Positions 8,882 to 17,742 of a stretch of 64,000 nt of DNA are shown here, in pieces (the first letter of the stretch is position 1; the number at the start of each line of letters is the position of its first letter). This DNA is from Stentor roeselii (taxonomy: Eukaryota; Ciliophora; Heterotrichea; Heterotrichida; Stentoridae). The translations under genes and the position numbers were made by a program. The notes under the pieces were generated by a model. It had not been told where the DNA came from, did no database searches, and saw nothing but the letters and a program-made list of their open reading frames with translations. The stretch covers positions 92,341 through 156,340 of the forward strand of contig RSEH01000097.1 of the NCBI GenBank assembly GCA_006503475.1, read 5' to 3'.

Positions 8882-10747
8882 ATGTCAAGCATATCTAACA
8901 AGGACTACATCCCCGGGTTGCTGCGTATTTCATCAGTCTTGGCAGGGACTTCCAACAAGATTCCTTCTGCTGAAGACTATTGTTTTGCCCAGCTGGACCC
9001 AGAGATAAACTCGCAGTTTCTGAAAATAGAAGAAAAATTGACTACGATATTAAGCCAGGTCTTGTCTTTCGTCACTCCTAACAACCAGAGCTGTGACTAT
9101 GAAGAAGTCGTTGAGGCGAGTGACAGGTGTTTAGAACATGTCGCTGTGACTTTAGAAAACATGAAAAATCCTAAAAAGACCATCTCTAAGTTAACCAACT
9201 ATGACCTACCAAAACCAGTACTTCCTAAAGTTCTTAACAATTCTTCTGAAAACTTTCTCCCGATAATTCAAGATAAACCAAACTCTTTAATTTCACTTGA
9301 AAAAAGCCCTTCATCTCATCCATATCTTCCAGAACTAGAAAAACTCGTGATACGACCTGAACAAATGAAAGTAGAAACAGTAAGATTCAGTAAAGACTTA
9401 AAAAATCCTGTAATATACGTCGACACTTTTATAAAATTTCAAGAAATGATAGAAAAATTAGAAAATTCAGAAGAAATTGCAGTTGATTTGGAACATCATA
9501 GTTTAAGAAGTTATTTAGGCTTCACTTGTTTGATGCAAATTTCAACTCGTGATGAAGATTTTATATTAGATCCTTTTCCACTATGGGAATCAGTCCACAA
9601 GTTAAGAAAAGTTTTCACAGACCCGAACATCGTGAAAGTTTTTCACGGAGCTGACAGCGACGTGCTTTGGCTTCAAAGGGACTTCGGGATTCATGTGGTG
9701 AACATGTTTGACACAGGACAAGCAGCGAGAAAGCTAATGTTCAGTCACTTTGGACTGGGGTTCCTCTTAGAGCAGTTATGTGGAGTCAAAACTGATAAAA
9801 ATTATCAACTCGCTGATTGGAGGGTCAGGCCTCTTACTGAAGATCATTTAAAATACGCGAGGATTGATACTCATTATTTACTTGAGATTTATGATAAGCT
9901 TAAAGAAATGCTTATTGCCAGAGCGACTTGTTTGAAGTTGACACCTTTTGAACTGGTGAAAGATGTTTTTATTAGAAGTAAAGAGATTTGTATGAAAATT
10001 TATGAAAAACCTGATCTCACTTGGATCGGCATCAATGGAACTGAACTTTTGGACTGTAAACAAAAGAAAGTACTTCAGGGTCTTGCCAAGTGGAGGGACC
10101 TTGTCGCTAGGAATGAAGATGAAAGTCCTGCGTTTATTGTTTCTGGAAGGAAACTTTTAAATATCGCGGTTGAAGTCCCTGATAACCTGAAAAGTCTTGG
10201 AAAAATTATACAAAATATCAGCTTTATCAATCGTTATGGTTCTGAAGTACTTAAAGTCATTCAACAAGTCGACTTCACTGAAGTCACCGAGATAAACCTT
10301 CCTAAAGTCTTCAAAGAAGCAGTGAAAATCCATGATGACCAGAAAAGTGAAGAAATCTTCTTGATTCACTTCAAACAAAGCCCAAAGCCTTCCTTTGACT
10401 GGAAGCCATTGCCAAAATTCTCAAAGTCTCAAGATACTTCTTCAAAAGTCATCTCAAAGTCCTTAGGTTCGATTTTTGACTCACGAAATCTTCTTTATTT
10501 CAATAAAAACAAACCAATGATTCTCGAAAGCAAAAAATCAGAAGTTCTTCCATCATCCGAAGCGAAAAGTTTACAAGAACAGTTTTTTATCCCAATCAAA
10601 ACGAAGATGCCATCAACGCGAAAGCCGAAGCAAACTCAAGAAAAAAAGCAGAAAGTCTCTGAGAAAAAAGACATCAGGATCGGGTGGATGGACAACGTCG
10701 AGCTTCAGCCTGTGAAACGAAAAAACCTGTTCAAAAAGAAAAGGTAA
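8882..10747 (+). CDS. EXOSC10: Exosome 3'-5' exonuclease RRP6/EXOSC10
   Basis: 621 aa from MSSISNKDY. A non-ATG extension of the frame overlaps the divergent gene and is ignored. Residues about 30-110 match the PMC2NT N-terminal domain that binds the RRP47/C1D cofactor. Residues about 190-350 are the DEDDy exonuclease: Exo I VDLEHH (Asp-x-Glu), Exo II FHGADSDVLWL and Exo III YARIDTHYLLEIY with the catalytic Tyr. Residues about 395-475 are the HRDC domain, followed by a Lys-rich tail with possible nuclear signals (KKKR at the end). It trims rRNA, snoRNA and aberrant transcripts with the nuclear exosome. It is the first of five closely packed plus-strand genes. Confidence 0.95.
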   Translation: MSSISNKDYIPGLLRISSVLAGTSNKIPSAEDYCFAQLDPEINSQFLKIEEKLTTILSQVLSFVTPNNQSCDYEEVVEASDRCLEHVAVTLENMKNPKKTISKLTNYDLPKPVLPKVLNNSSENFLPIIQDKPNSLISLEKSPSSHPYLPELEKLVIRPEQMKVETVRFSKDLKNPVIYVDTFIKFQEMIEKLENSEEIAVDLEHHSLRSYLGFTCLMQISTRDEDFILDPFPLWESVHKLRKVFTDPNIVKVFHGADSDVLWLQRDFGIHVVNMFDTGQAARKLMFSHFGLGFLLEQLCGVKTDKNYQLADWRVRPLTEDHLKYARIDTHYLLEIYDKLKEMLIARATCLKLTPFELVKDVFIRSKEICMKIYEKPDLTWIGINGTELLDCKQKKVLQGLAKWRDLVARNEDESPAFIVSGRKLLNIAVEVPDNLKSLGKIIQNISFINRYGSEVLKVIQQVDFTEVTEINLPKVFKEAVKIHDDQKSEEIFLIHFKQSPKPSFDWKPLPKFSKSQDTSSKVISKSLGSIFDSRNLLYFNKNKPMILESKKSEVLPSSEAKSLQEQFFIPIKTKMPSTRKPKQTQEKKQKVSEKKDIRIGWMDNVELQPVKRKNLFKKKR

Positions 10748-10799
10748 TGACAAGACGATAATGTAAGAAGCAGATTCCCATCCAGTCTTTAATAATATC

Positions 10800-11441
10800 A
10801 TGGCTGAACTTCAAGGAAGTAGCATCACGAGTCAGGTAAAAAAGTACAAAATCGTCTTCTTAGGTGACCTGAGTGTAGGAAAAACATCGATTATCAATCA
10901 GTTTATGTATGGAACGTTCGATCCAGTCCACCAGCCAACGATTGGAATTGACTTCTTGTCGAAAACGATGTATCTGGAAGACCGCACTATTCGACTTCAA
11001 CTCTGGGATACTGCTGGGCAGGAAAGGTTCAGATCATTGATCCCAGGGTACATCCGAGACTGTTCAATGGCAGTTGTCGTCTTCGACTTATCTCAAAAGT
11101 CCAGTTTTGCAAGCATTGACAAATGGATAGAAGACGTCAGGAATGAAAGAGGAAATGACGTGATCATAATGGTCGCAGCCAACAAAAGCGACTTAGACGA
11201 CCGTCGAGTGGTCTCCAACGAAGAAATCGAGAAAAAGTCAAAAGACCTAAACGTCAAGATGTTAGAAGTCTCAGCGAAAACCGGAAGCAACATAAAAATA
11301 CTTTTCAGGAACCTTGCCCAAGACCTGCCTGGAATGGAAGACGTGTCCTTAGCGAATAACGCGGAATTTGCAGGGGACGGCTTCAAGCTTCAAAGCCAAA
11401 GCACCGGCGGGGGCAAGAAGACTGAAGAGTGCAAATGTTAG
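10800..11441 (+). CDS. RAB6: Rab6-type GTPase
   Basis: 213 aa. P-loop GDLSVGKTS, switch I with [36 protein letters not shown] (nearly invariant in Rab6), NKSD and SAKTG guanine-specificity motifs. The tail ends CKC, a CxC double-geranylgeranylation signal. Rab6 controls retrograde Golgi and Golgi-ER traffic. NKxD reads NKSD and all catalytic residues including the switch II Gln are intact. Only 52 bp follow the RRP6 stop. Confidence 0.97.
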   Translation: MAELQGSSITSQVKKYKIVFLGDLSVGKTSIINQFMYGTFDPVHQPTIGIDFLSKTMYLEDRTIRLQLWDTAGQERFRSLIPGYIRDCSMAVVVFDLSQKSSFASIDKWIEDVRNERGNDVIIMVAANKSDLDDRRVVSNEEIEKKSKDLNVKMLEVSAKTGSNIKILFRNLAQDLPGMEDVSLANNAEFAGDGFKLQSQSTGGGKKTEECKC

Positions 11442-11501
11442 GTAAAGGTTTTGGTAGTCATAATTTTCAGTTTTGCAATGATTTCTACGTTCTTAATACA
11501 A

Positions 11502-12443
11502 ATGGCTCTAACGTTACATGACCAGCACCTTGCCTGGCAACAACGAGTGGGAAAAGAAGTCACTACAGCTTCTAAAGTCCTTTCGTAAGAGCAACTCAGG
11601 TCTTTTCATCAGTTCCCGAACTACCAAAAGTCTAGAAGAAGCTCTTCTTTAGACTCAAGAAATCGAAGTTCGTCTTCATTAAAACCTCAAAAACAAGAAA
11701 CACTTTCTTTGGCTCAAGCTCTGAAAAAGTCCTTTTTGACGTCGAATCTTGGAGTTTATTCTGAAGTCAGAGGAAAATATGCCCGGCCTGCACCTCAACT
11801 GAACCAAATCGTGAAGAACCCTGTTTTAAATAGACCTACTACTGCTGGAAGCTTGAGACCTAAGTCTAGTCATGGCTTGCCTGAAGCGAAGATAAATGAA
11901 AATAATTCGAATTTTCAAGATTTTGAAGAAAATGTCGGTCGTCCTCATTCTTCTATCGACTTCAGGAAAAGACCTTCTTCGAGAAGTCGAAAGTCAAGGA
12001 AAAGTCAATCGATTGTTGAGGGGAAAAATATTGGAAATGAATTAGAGAAAAAAACTGTCAGAATTGATGAAAAGGTCGCTTTTGATAGGAAAAATATCGG
12101 GGATTATGAAAAATTAGAGGATTTTGGTGGGAAGGATGAAAAGGGGAATTTTGTTGATCGCATGGAGAAGAATGGGGAAGTTGATGGAAAGGAGATGAAA
12201 AGTTTGAAGGAGGATGAATTTGAAGGGAATGATCTGGAGGTATCTGATGAGGAAAAGGATTTTGTTAAGGATGAAATGGATAAAGTAAATGTTGAGGCTT
12301 CGGATAAAAGTACTAGTAGAAATTCATGGAGAACTACTTCGTCTCATAGAAGGTATGTTTTTGAACTTGAAACTCTACTTCGAGAAGAAAAGTTGAAAAG
12401 GATTAGACTTGAAGAACTTTTACAGTCGATAATTTCCAAATAA
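11502..12443 (+). CDS. Ser/Lys-rich disordered protein with C-terminal coil (spliced)
   Basis: Start chosen at ATG 11502 (MALTLHDQHLAWQQRVGKE), which reads into TAA at 11586. Removing the 15-nt intron 11585-11599 restores one frame to 12443, giving 308 aa. The first 30 residues are a helical motif. Residues about 35-150 are Ser/Arg/Pro-rich (SRRSSS, SSRSRKSRKS) and likely phosphorylated. Residues about 160-270 are acidic-basic charged, and the last 35 form a leucine-rich coiled coil. No family recognised; the layout fits a small ciliary or basal-body accessory protein (guess). SRP14 starts 16 bp after its stop. Confidence 0.75.
11585..11599 (+). other. 15-nt intron
   Basis: GTAAGAGCAACTCAG, A at position 10. 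Without removal the frame from ATG 11502 stops at once (TCG TAA); with removal it reads through to 12443. Confidence 0.8.
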
Positions 12444-12459
12444 TAACTAATCCATAAAA

Positions 12460-12777
12460 ATGCTTCTAGACAACAAAGACTTTCTCGCGAAACTCGAACA
12501 AATCTTCTCAGAGGCAAAAGACAAAGGAAGTGTTTGGCTTTGGTTCAAGCAGCTTCCAGAATGGATAGGAAAGCACCGAGGAGGAAAAGACAAAAAAGAC
12601 CGAAAAGACCTTCAAATCCAGCAAAACCTTGACTCTCAGCATTTCTCTCTTCTAGTCCGAGTAAAAACAAAGAAAAGTCGATTCAGCACGAAAGTCTCTT
12701 CAGAAGAAGCAGCTTATTTCCAGCGGTTATTACATAACATCCTTCTGGTGCAGTACCCTAAAATAAAGCCTAGTTAA
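12460..12777 (+). CDS. SRP14: Signal recognition particle subunit SRP14
   Basis: 105 aa, normal length. N-terminal MLLDNKDFLAKLEQIFSEAKDKGSVWLWFKQL corresponds to the SRP14 opening helix plus GSV strand. The central loop is Lys/Asp-rich, followed by LLVRVKTKKSRFSTKVSSEEAAYFQRLLHNILL, matching the RATDGKKKISTVVSSKEVNKFQ region of animal SRP14. It binds the Alu domain of SRP RNA with SRP9 and causes elongation arrest. It starts 16 bp after the previous stop and ends 12 bp before the next start. Confidence 0.88.
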   Translation: MLLDNKDFLAKLEQIFSEAKDKGSVWLWFKQLPEWIGKHRGGKDKKDRKDLQIQQNLDSQHFSLLVRVKTKKSRFSTKVSSEEAAYFQRLLHNILLVQYPKIKPS

Positions 12778-12789
12778 TCACGACTATAA

Positions 12790-13251
12790 ATGGTGCGGTT
12801 ACTCAAAAGACTCAAAGGCAAAGACGAGGAACTCACAGAAGACCAGGAGGACAACGTGAAAAAATACGAAGATTACCTCACAACTCATAAAATTCCTGAA
12901 CTTTTCAATAAACTCCTCACAAATGTTATTAATGACCGCCCTGAAGATGTAAAAAAACATCTTATTGCTCAGCTTGAAAAAATTTTATATTTAAGGAAAA
13001 ATCCTTCTATGCAGGAAAGTTCTTATTTCACGTCTGAGGACTTTGAACTTATGTTTGACTCTTATGATATTGTTGGAGAAGGGTATGTTGATTATGCTTG
13101 TCTTGTTCAGGCACTTCAAGTCGCTGGAGTAAAAAATCCGGAAGAAATTTTGGCTAAGGACTTTCCTCAGGTTAGGACTAGTAGTCATATTTCTAAACCG
13201 CAGTTTGCTTTGATTTTAAATCAAGGGTTTCAAAAAGCTGGGTATTGTTAG
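12790..13251 (+). CDS. EFCAB10-like protein (R2D2-type dimerisation region plus EF-hand remnant)
   Basis: 153 aa. Residues about 25-65 (YEDYLTTHKIPELFNKLLTNVINDRPEDVKKHLIAQLEKI) are the DPY30/RIIa-like dimerisation-docking helix pair seen in EFCAB10 and other axonemal proteins. Residues about 77-115 are a single EF-hand-like unit (FELMFDSYDIVGEGYVDYACLVQAL) with partly lost ligands. Likely an axonemal or radial-spoke-associated adaptor (family inference). ATG follows CTATAA, 12 bp after the SRP14 stop. Confidence 0.75.
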   Translation: MVRLLKRLKGKDEELTEDQEDNVKKYEDYLTTHKIPELFNKLLTNVINDRPEDVKKHLIAQLEKILYLRKNPSMQESSYFTSEDFELMFDSYDIVGEGYVDYACLVQALQVAGVKNPEEILAKDFPQVRTSSHISKPQFALILNQGFQKAGYC

Positions 13252-14646
13252 TATTAAGATGTTTTAGGTAGATTATGGAAGTTTTAATATGGGTTATGGT
13301 TTAGGGATTTTTTAGAGGGGTTGAGAATTTTTGTTTGGAGGATTTTTGTTGATTTTGGGTTTTTGTTGTTTTTACTTGCTGGGTTTTGAGGTTTGAGGTT
13401 TTGATTAGTTTGAGATTATATTTGGAAATTTTTTTTGAAGTTTTTATCGAGAGATTTGATTGAATATAGATTGTTTTTAGGTTTGTTTTGAAATCTTTAT
13501 ATGATCAGATAAATCTTAGTGATATTAGGTAAATAATTTTCTTATTGTTGAATATAATTCTTTTAAGTAAGCTAGTAATATTTAACTGAGGCAAGAAAAC
13601 AGACATAAAATTTTTTTGTAAACATTGACTTAATGTAAATTATTTTACTTTGTCTATTCTGCAAAGCATCTCCACTCTTAAACAAATTACTCGATATTTT
13701 CAACTAAATTTAATAGCTCTTTAACTGCTAAAATGAATTGGTATCTCAATCATATTATCTAAACATTTTTAATATAATTTCCATTTATACTTCAAATTAT
13801 CCCTCAGATTTTAATACCTTGCGATATTTCACTTTTATGAATCAAAACATTGCCTAAATTATCAAATTCAAAAAATAATGAAATGATTTTAATAAATTTA
13901 CATAAAAAAATCCCTATTCAAATATTAATTGAAATTAATTAATTTTTTTTGGATTTCACTGTTGCTTTACTAAAGGTTTGATATCTTCAATTTTAGAAAA
14001 ATTTTTATTCTCGATCAAAAGTAAAATATTATGTCAACTGTTTAGATATTATATAAATATAAGAATTAGGTATCACATTTGTTGAATGTGAGATTATAAA
14101 ACTTTTATTTATAGATAATAGTAATTCCTATTAATACTAAGAATAATTTCACTCAATAGGATCAATAAAGATTTTATATAAACATTCAAGAAAGTCAATT
14201 GTTTACTTAATCATTTTGAATATAATGTAAGCTCTACAGAAATCAACAAAAATGCTGAAAAATTATATATTTGAATATTAAATTATTATATCTAATAAAG
14301 GCAATTAAATATGTTGAGTACTTTCCTACTATACATCCAGATTCAGGGCTACCCTATGAACCCAAACCAACAATTCAAGGTGAATCTCTCGAAAATTTAA
14401 ACATAAAACAAACTACCACTTATTTTCAATAAAAATCAATCTAAACTCCTTTCAAACTTTAATTAATTGTTTCATATTCTCTAAATGATTCTAAAACAAC
14501 CAAATCCAATCCTCAAAATTTTTTCACCCAAAAACCAACACTAATTTCATCATCTCCGAAAAATCACCAAAAAATTACTAAAAATTCAAATAATATTTCG
14601 AACATTTTCCCTTTATACACAAAACTTAAATTATCTACCAATAAAT
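13252..14646. other. 1.4-kb AT-rich spacer
   Basis: Nothing convincing: homopolymeric A/T tracts, all frames closed within short distances, and no GC-rich island. It separates the compact gene train from the MYB gene. Confidence 0.6.
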
Positions 14647-15339
14647 ATGAGAACCAATCGACAACTGTGGACTCCAGAAGTAATCCCCAAATAGGAAGAC
14701 CGTATTCTTGCAGACCTTGTACTAAGATATGAAGAATCGAAATGGACTCAAGTCTCTGAAACATTTTCTGATCATTTTCCGAACTCACCAAAAACTGCAA
14801 AACAATGCAGAGAACGATGGATTAACTATGTCGACCCGAATATCAACAAATCTTGTTGGAGCGAAGAGGAAAAAAAGAAAGTTTATGAACTTCATCAGAC
14901 TTATGGGAATAAATGGGCAACTATTGCCAAGAAAATGAAGGGCAGAACTGAAAATTCTGTAAAGAACTACTTTTATAGTGACCAGAGGAAAGAGTTGAGA
15001 AGAAAAAAAAAAGAATTTGAATTAAAACCAAAAGAAAATCATGAAAAGAATGAAAAAATTCAAAAAAAAAATGAAATTTCACAAGAGGAGAATGAAAAAG
15101 TTGATGAAAATATTGAGAAATTGTTTGATGGGTATTGTGAAAGTCAAGAACATAGAAATTTGTGGTTGAAATGTAACCCATGTTGTCCTATTTATAAGAA
15201 TCATGTAAAAATGGAAGACTATCTTGTAACGCCTGATAATCAAATTATGATTTTTTTCAACCAAGGTCTTCAAAATGGGATGATTTCGAGTGACTTTAAG
15301 GAAAGTTCATATCAATATCCTTACTATCCATTCTTTTGA
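14647..15339 (+). CDS. R2R3-type MYB DNA-binding protein (spliced)
   Basis: ATG at 14647 after AATAAAT gives MRTNRQLWTPE, then a 15-nt intron, then EDRILADLVLRYEESKWTQVSETF. Together this makes repeat 1, with spaced Trp (W8, W28) and CRERWINYVDP. Repeat 2 is CWSEEEKKKVYELHQTYGNKWATIAKKMKGRTENSVKNYFYS, ending where MYB repeats end. 225 aa in all. The C-terminal half is a Lys/Glu coil plus a Cys/aromatic tail. A nuclear sequence-specific regulator is expected. Without splicing, repeat 1 would lose its N-terminal Trp, which strongly supports the intron. Confidence 0.9.
14680..14694 (+). other. 15-nt intron in the MYB gene
   Basis: GTAATCCCCAAATAG, A at position 10. It contains the in-frame TAG that otherwise ends the frame and joins WTPE to EDRIL, rebuilding a canonical MYB repeat start. 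Confidence 0.88.
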
Positions 15340-15449
15340 TGAATATAATAATTTTAGTTATACATGATAAGCTTTACTTTAGACTACTTGTAACGAGCTT
15401 CTTTATAAACAAACTCATCAAACTTCCAGAAATATTTCATAATTTTAAA

Positions 15450-16466
15450 ATGGAAAATATAAACATAACTGGGATCAGTAAACCTTTAAAGTATCCTTCT
15501 ACACGTCTACTTCAAGCTTTACTCACAAGTCGCAGATCGATTTTAACTCACCAGCCTTCGAATACTCCTTCGAAATACCAGATTAGTCAGTCGAAATGTG
15601 ATATCTCGATTGTGAGTCTTTCAAGAAATATTGAATCGAAACCTACTCAAGAGTTTCGAAAGAGGTATAGTAGTTTAGTCTCAATCCCAAGCATAACAGC
15701 GACTTCCTGGTGCGTGATGGACTGTTCCTCATACCACTGGATAACAGGCCACAACGACAGCGAAATTCGAGAAATCGCAAGTTTAACAAAGATAATAACC
15801 TGTCTAGTCTGCCTAAAGCAGTTAGAATCTTCAGACTGCATAAACCTAGACTCTCGAGTAAAAGTTTCCTACAAAGCATCTCGAATGATCGGTACTTCAG
15901 CGTATTTAAAAGTAGGAGACTACCTCTCCATAAACTCCCTTCTTTTCGCCCTAATGCTTCCATCAGGAAACGACGCAGCTTGGGCACTAGCCGAGTACTT
16001 CGGTTCAAGGATCTCTCCAAATTCCGTGAAACCTGTAAAGCACTTCATCCTTGAAATGAACAAAATTGCAAAAGAACTTCATCTTCCAAGCAGTAGCTTT
16101 GCAAACCCTCACGGCCTGATGCAAAAGAAAAACCTGAGCACAGCTCGAGACATTGCGAAAGTGACTTGTTTCGCAATGAAAAATAAGAAATTTCGAGAAA
16201 TCGTCGATACCCGTCAGTTCACTTCTGAAGTTCTCGGGCAAGACGGGGTGACGAGGTTTATGACTTGGGAAAATACGAATAAATTATTGGGTAATTCATT
16301 TTGTGGAGTAAAAACTGGAATCACTGATGCTGCTGGACCTTGTCTTAGTGTCTGTTCTCGAGGAAACTGCCCGACTGTTGTTGTACTTTTAAACTCTAGA
16401 AGTATGGAGGATCGGTGGGTAGAAGCTAGGAGGTTGATTGACTGGGTAAATGGAAAAAGTTATTAG
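15450..16466 (+). CDS. Bacterial-type D-Ala-D-Ala carboxypeptidase-like protein (peptidase S11 fold)
   Basis: 338 aa from ATG 15450 (MENINITG). The frame extends 38 codons upstream through AT-rich spacer, which I reject. The three penicillin-binding signatures are present in order: SLTK (Ser111, Lys114) in EIREIASLTKIITCLV, SGN (Ser172-Asn174) in LMLPSGNDAAWALAE, and KTG (Lys288) in CGVKTGITDAAG. This is the DacA/S11 pattern rather than the LACTB pattern. The C-terminal beta domain of bacterial enzymes is absent, and there is no signal peptide. Ciliates have no peptidoglycan, so bacterial origin and a role against prey or endosymbiont walls, or a new substrate, are inferences. Confidence 0.9.
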   Translation: MENINITGISKPLKYPSTRLLQALLTSRRSILTHQPSNTPSKYQISQSKCDISIVSLSRNIESKPTQEFRKRYSSLVSIPSITATSWCVMDCSSYHWITGHNDSEIREIASLTKIITCLVCLKQLESSDCINLDSRVKVSYKASRMIGTSAYLKVGDYLSINSLLFALMLPSGNDAAWALAEYFGSRISPNSVKPVKHFILEMNKIAKELHLPSSSFANPHGLMQKKNLSTARDIAKVTCFAMKNKKFREIVDTRQFTSEVLGQDGVTRFMTWENTNKLLGNSFCGVKTGITDAAGPCLSVCSRGNCPTVVVLLNSRSMEDRWVEARRLIDWVNGKSY

Positions 16467-16551
16467 TTGTAAATTATTTATTTTTAGTCACCTGCCAGGC
16501 CTGATCAGAATGAGGAAGTTGTTTCAGGTCTTGAGAAAAAATGTTTAAAAT

Positions 16552-17238
16552 ATGCACGTTTTTAGTTTGAGAAGAATTTTTAGAGCTCTTAATGGGGTCA
16601 AGTATTCCACTTGTGAAATGTGTGGGGAACCTATCTCCGCTTCTTCTTCATTGCATCAGTGTGACTCTGAGAAGCTCCCGCTTTCTTTTTACTATACAAA
16701 ACTAACGGAATCTTCAAGGTCTGTTCATTTTTATGATAGACCTTCAGGACATGGCTTTTTGCATGAAATCAAGGTCTGGACTAATGGGTATATCAATGGA
16801 ATCGAATTGAAATTTGAAGACTTGAGATCGAAAAAGTTTTTCCAGATCAGAAGAGGGCAAAATTCAGGAAAATTACACAGGTTTGGATTGGAATCTGGAG
16901 AATTTGTACAGAAGGTACAGTTTGGATGTGATTTTCATGGAATGTACTATATTGCGTTTTTTAGTAATAAAAAAAGTGAGAAAATTGGAGACCTTGAAAG
17001 ACCGTTTAGAACTTTTGAGTTTCCTGATGGGTTTGGACTTGTTGGACTCTTTGGCGGTTTCACTGATAAAATTTTGCATCTTGGGTTTTACTTTGATGAA
17101 ATTTGTCAGGTGAACTGGGCAAGACATCGCGAAATTTTATTGTTACGAAGCAAGGGACAAAAAGATGAAAAAAACGAACTTTCCTTGATTCTTGATCTTG
17201 ATGATCAGCTGTTTAGATATCTTGCAAGTTTTGTTTAG
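16552..17238 (+). CDS. Jacalin-like beta-prism protein with N-terminal Cys/His cluster, copy 1
   Basis: 228 aa. Residues 1-40 hold CEMC, then HQC: a C-x2-C...H-x-C cluster that could bind zinc. Residues about 55-190 have a jacalin-lectin pattern: INGIELKFED, the GEFVQKVQFG turn, YYIAFFSNK, FGLVGLFGGFTDKILHLGFYF, where the LVGxFG and LGFYF elements match the final prism strands. The C-terminus is acidic and Leu-rich. The paralogue at 32613 is the same length and aligns without gaps. Carbohydrate binding is not assured, because the N-terminal sugar-site residues of true jacalins are not evident. Confidence 0.65.
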   Translation: MHVFSLRRIFRALNGVKYSTCEMCGEPISASSSLHQCDSEKLPLSFYYTKLTESSRSVHFYDRPSGHGFLHEIKVWTNGYINGIELKFEDLRSKKFFQIRRGQNSGKLHRFGLESGEFVQKVQFGCDFHGMYYIAFFSNKKSEKIGDLERPFRTFEFPDGFGLVGLFGGFTDKILHLGFYFDEICQVNWARHREILLLRSKGQKDEKNELSLILDLDDQLFRYLASFV

Positions 17239-17742
17239 ATATTTTTAGATAATATTTTTAAGATATAGAAAAATAACTGTTCGAGTTATTTGAAGGTTTT
17301 GAGTAAAACTTGAGTGAAATTTGAAAGTTTGATAGAAAATTGAGCGATTTAATCTAAGCAAGTTTTTTATAATAATTAAAGATTTAGGTATTTTTCAGAA
17401 GGTGATGGAACTGTAAGTGTGATTAGCTTTTGTGTTGATTTATTGTAAATTGATCGTTTTTAATTAATTAGTTTAGTTTAATCTACATGATAAGGGAGCT
17501 AGTATATCTATTCAAAGCATTAAAAATCAAATTAAAGTAACTTTCTCTAGTTAATGTTCAATATTCCATAAAATTTTTACAATATTCGATATTTCCCAGG
17601 CCATATGATATTATCCTTTCTAAAGAATCACTTAGAATTCACTATTATAAAAAAAATTCAATATCAATCAAATCAAACAACCTAAATATCCTAATCAAAA
17701 ACCATCTCAAACTAAAAATCCAAACCATCTACATTATAAACC
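17239..17742. other. 504-bp AT-rich spacer upstream of kinase cluster 1
   Basis: No frame or structured element seen. The last 40 bases (AAATCCAAACCATCTACATTATAAACC) lead into the start of the first tandem kinase. Confidence 0.5.

Noticed and set aside
15643-16241. Several 60-125 codon frames on both strands inside the S11 peptidase gene
   Set aside because: The S11 frame carries all catalytic motifs; the others are overlapping shadows with no motif.
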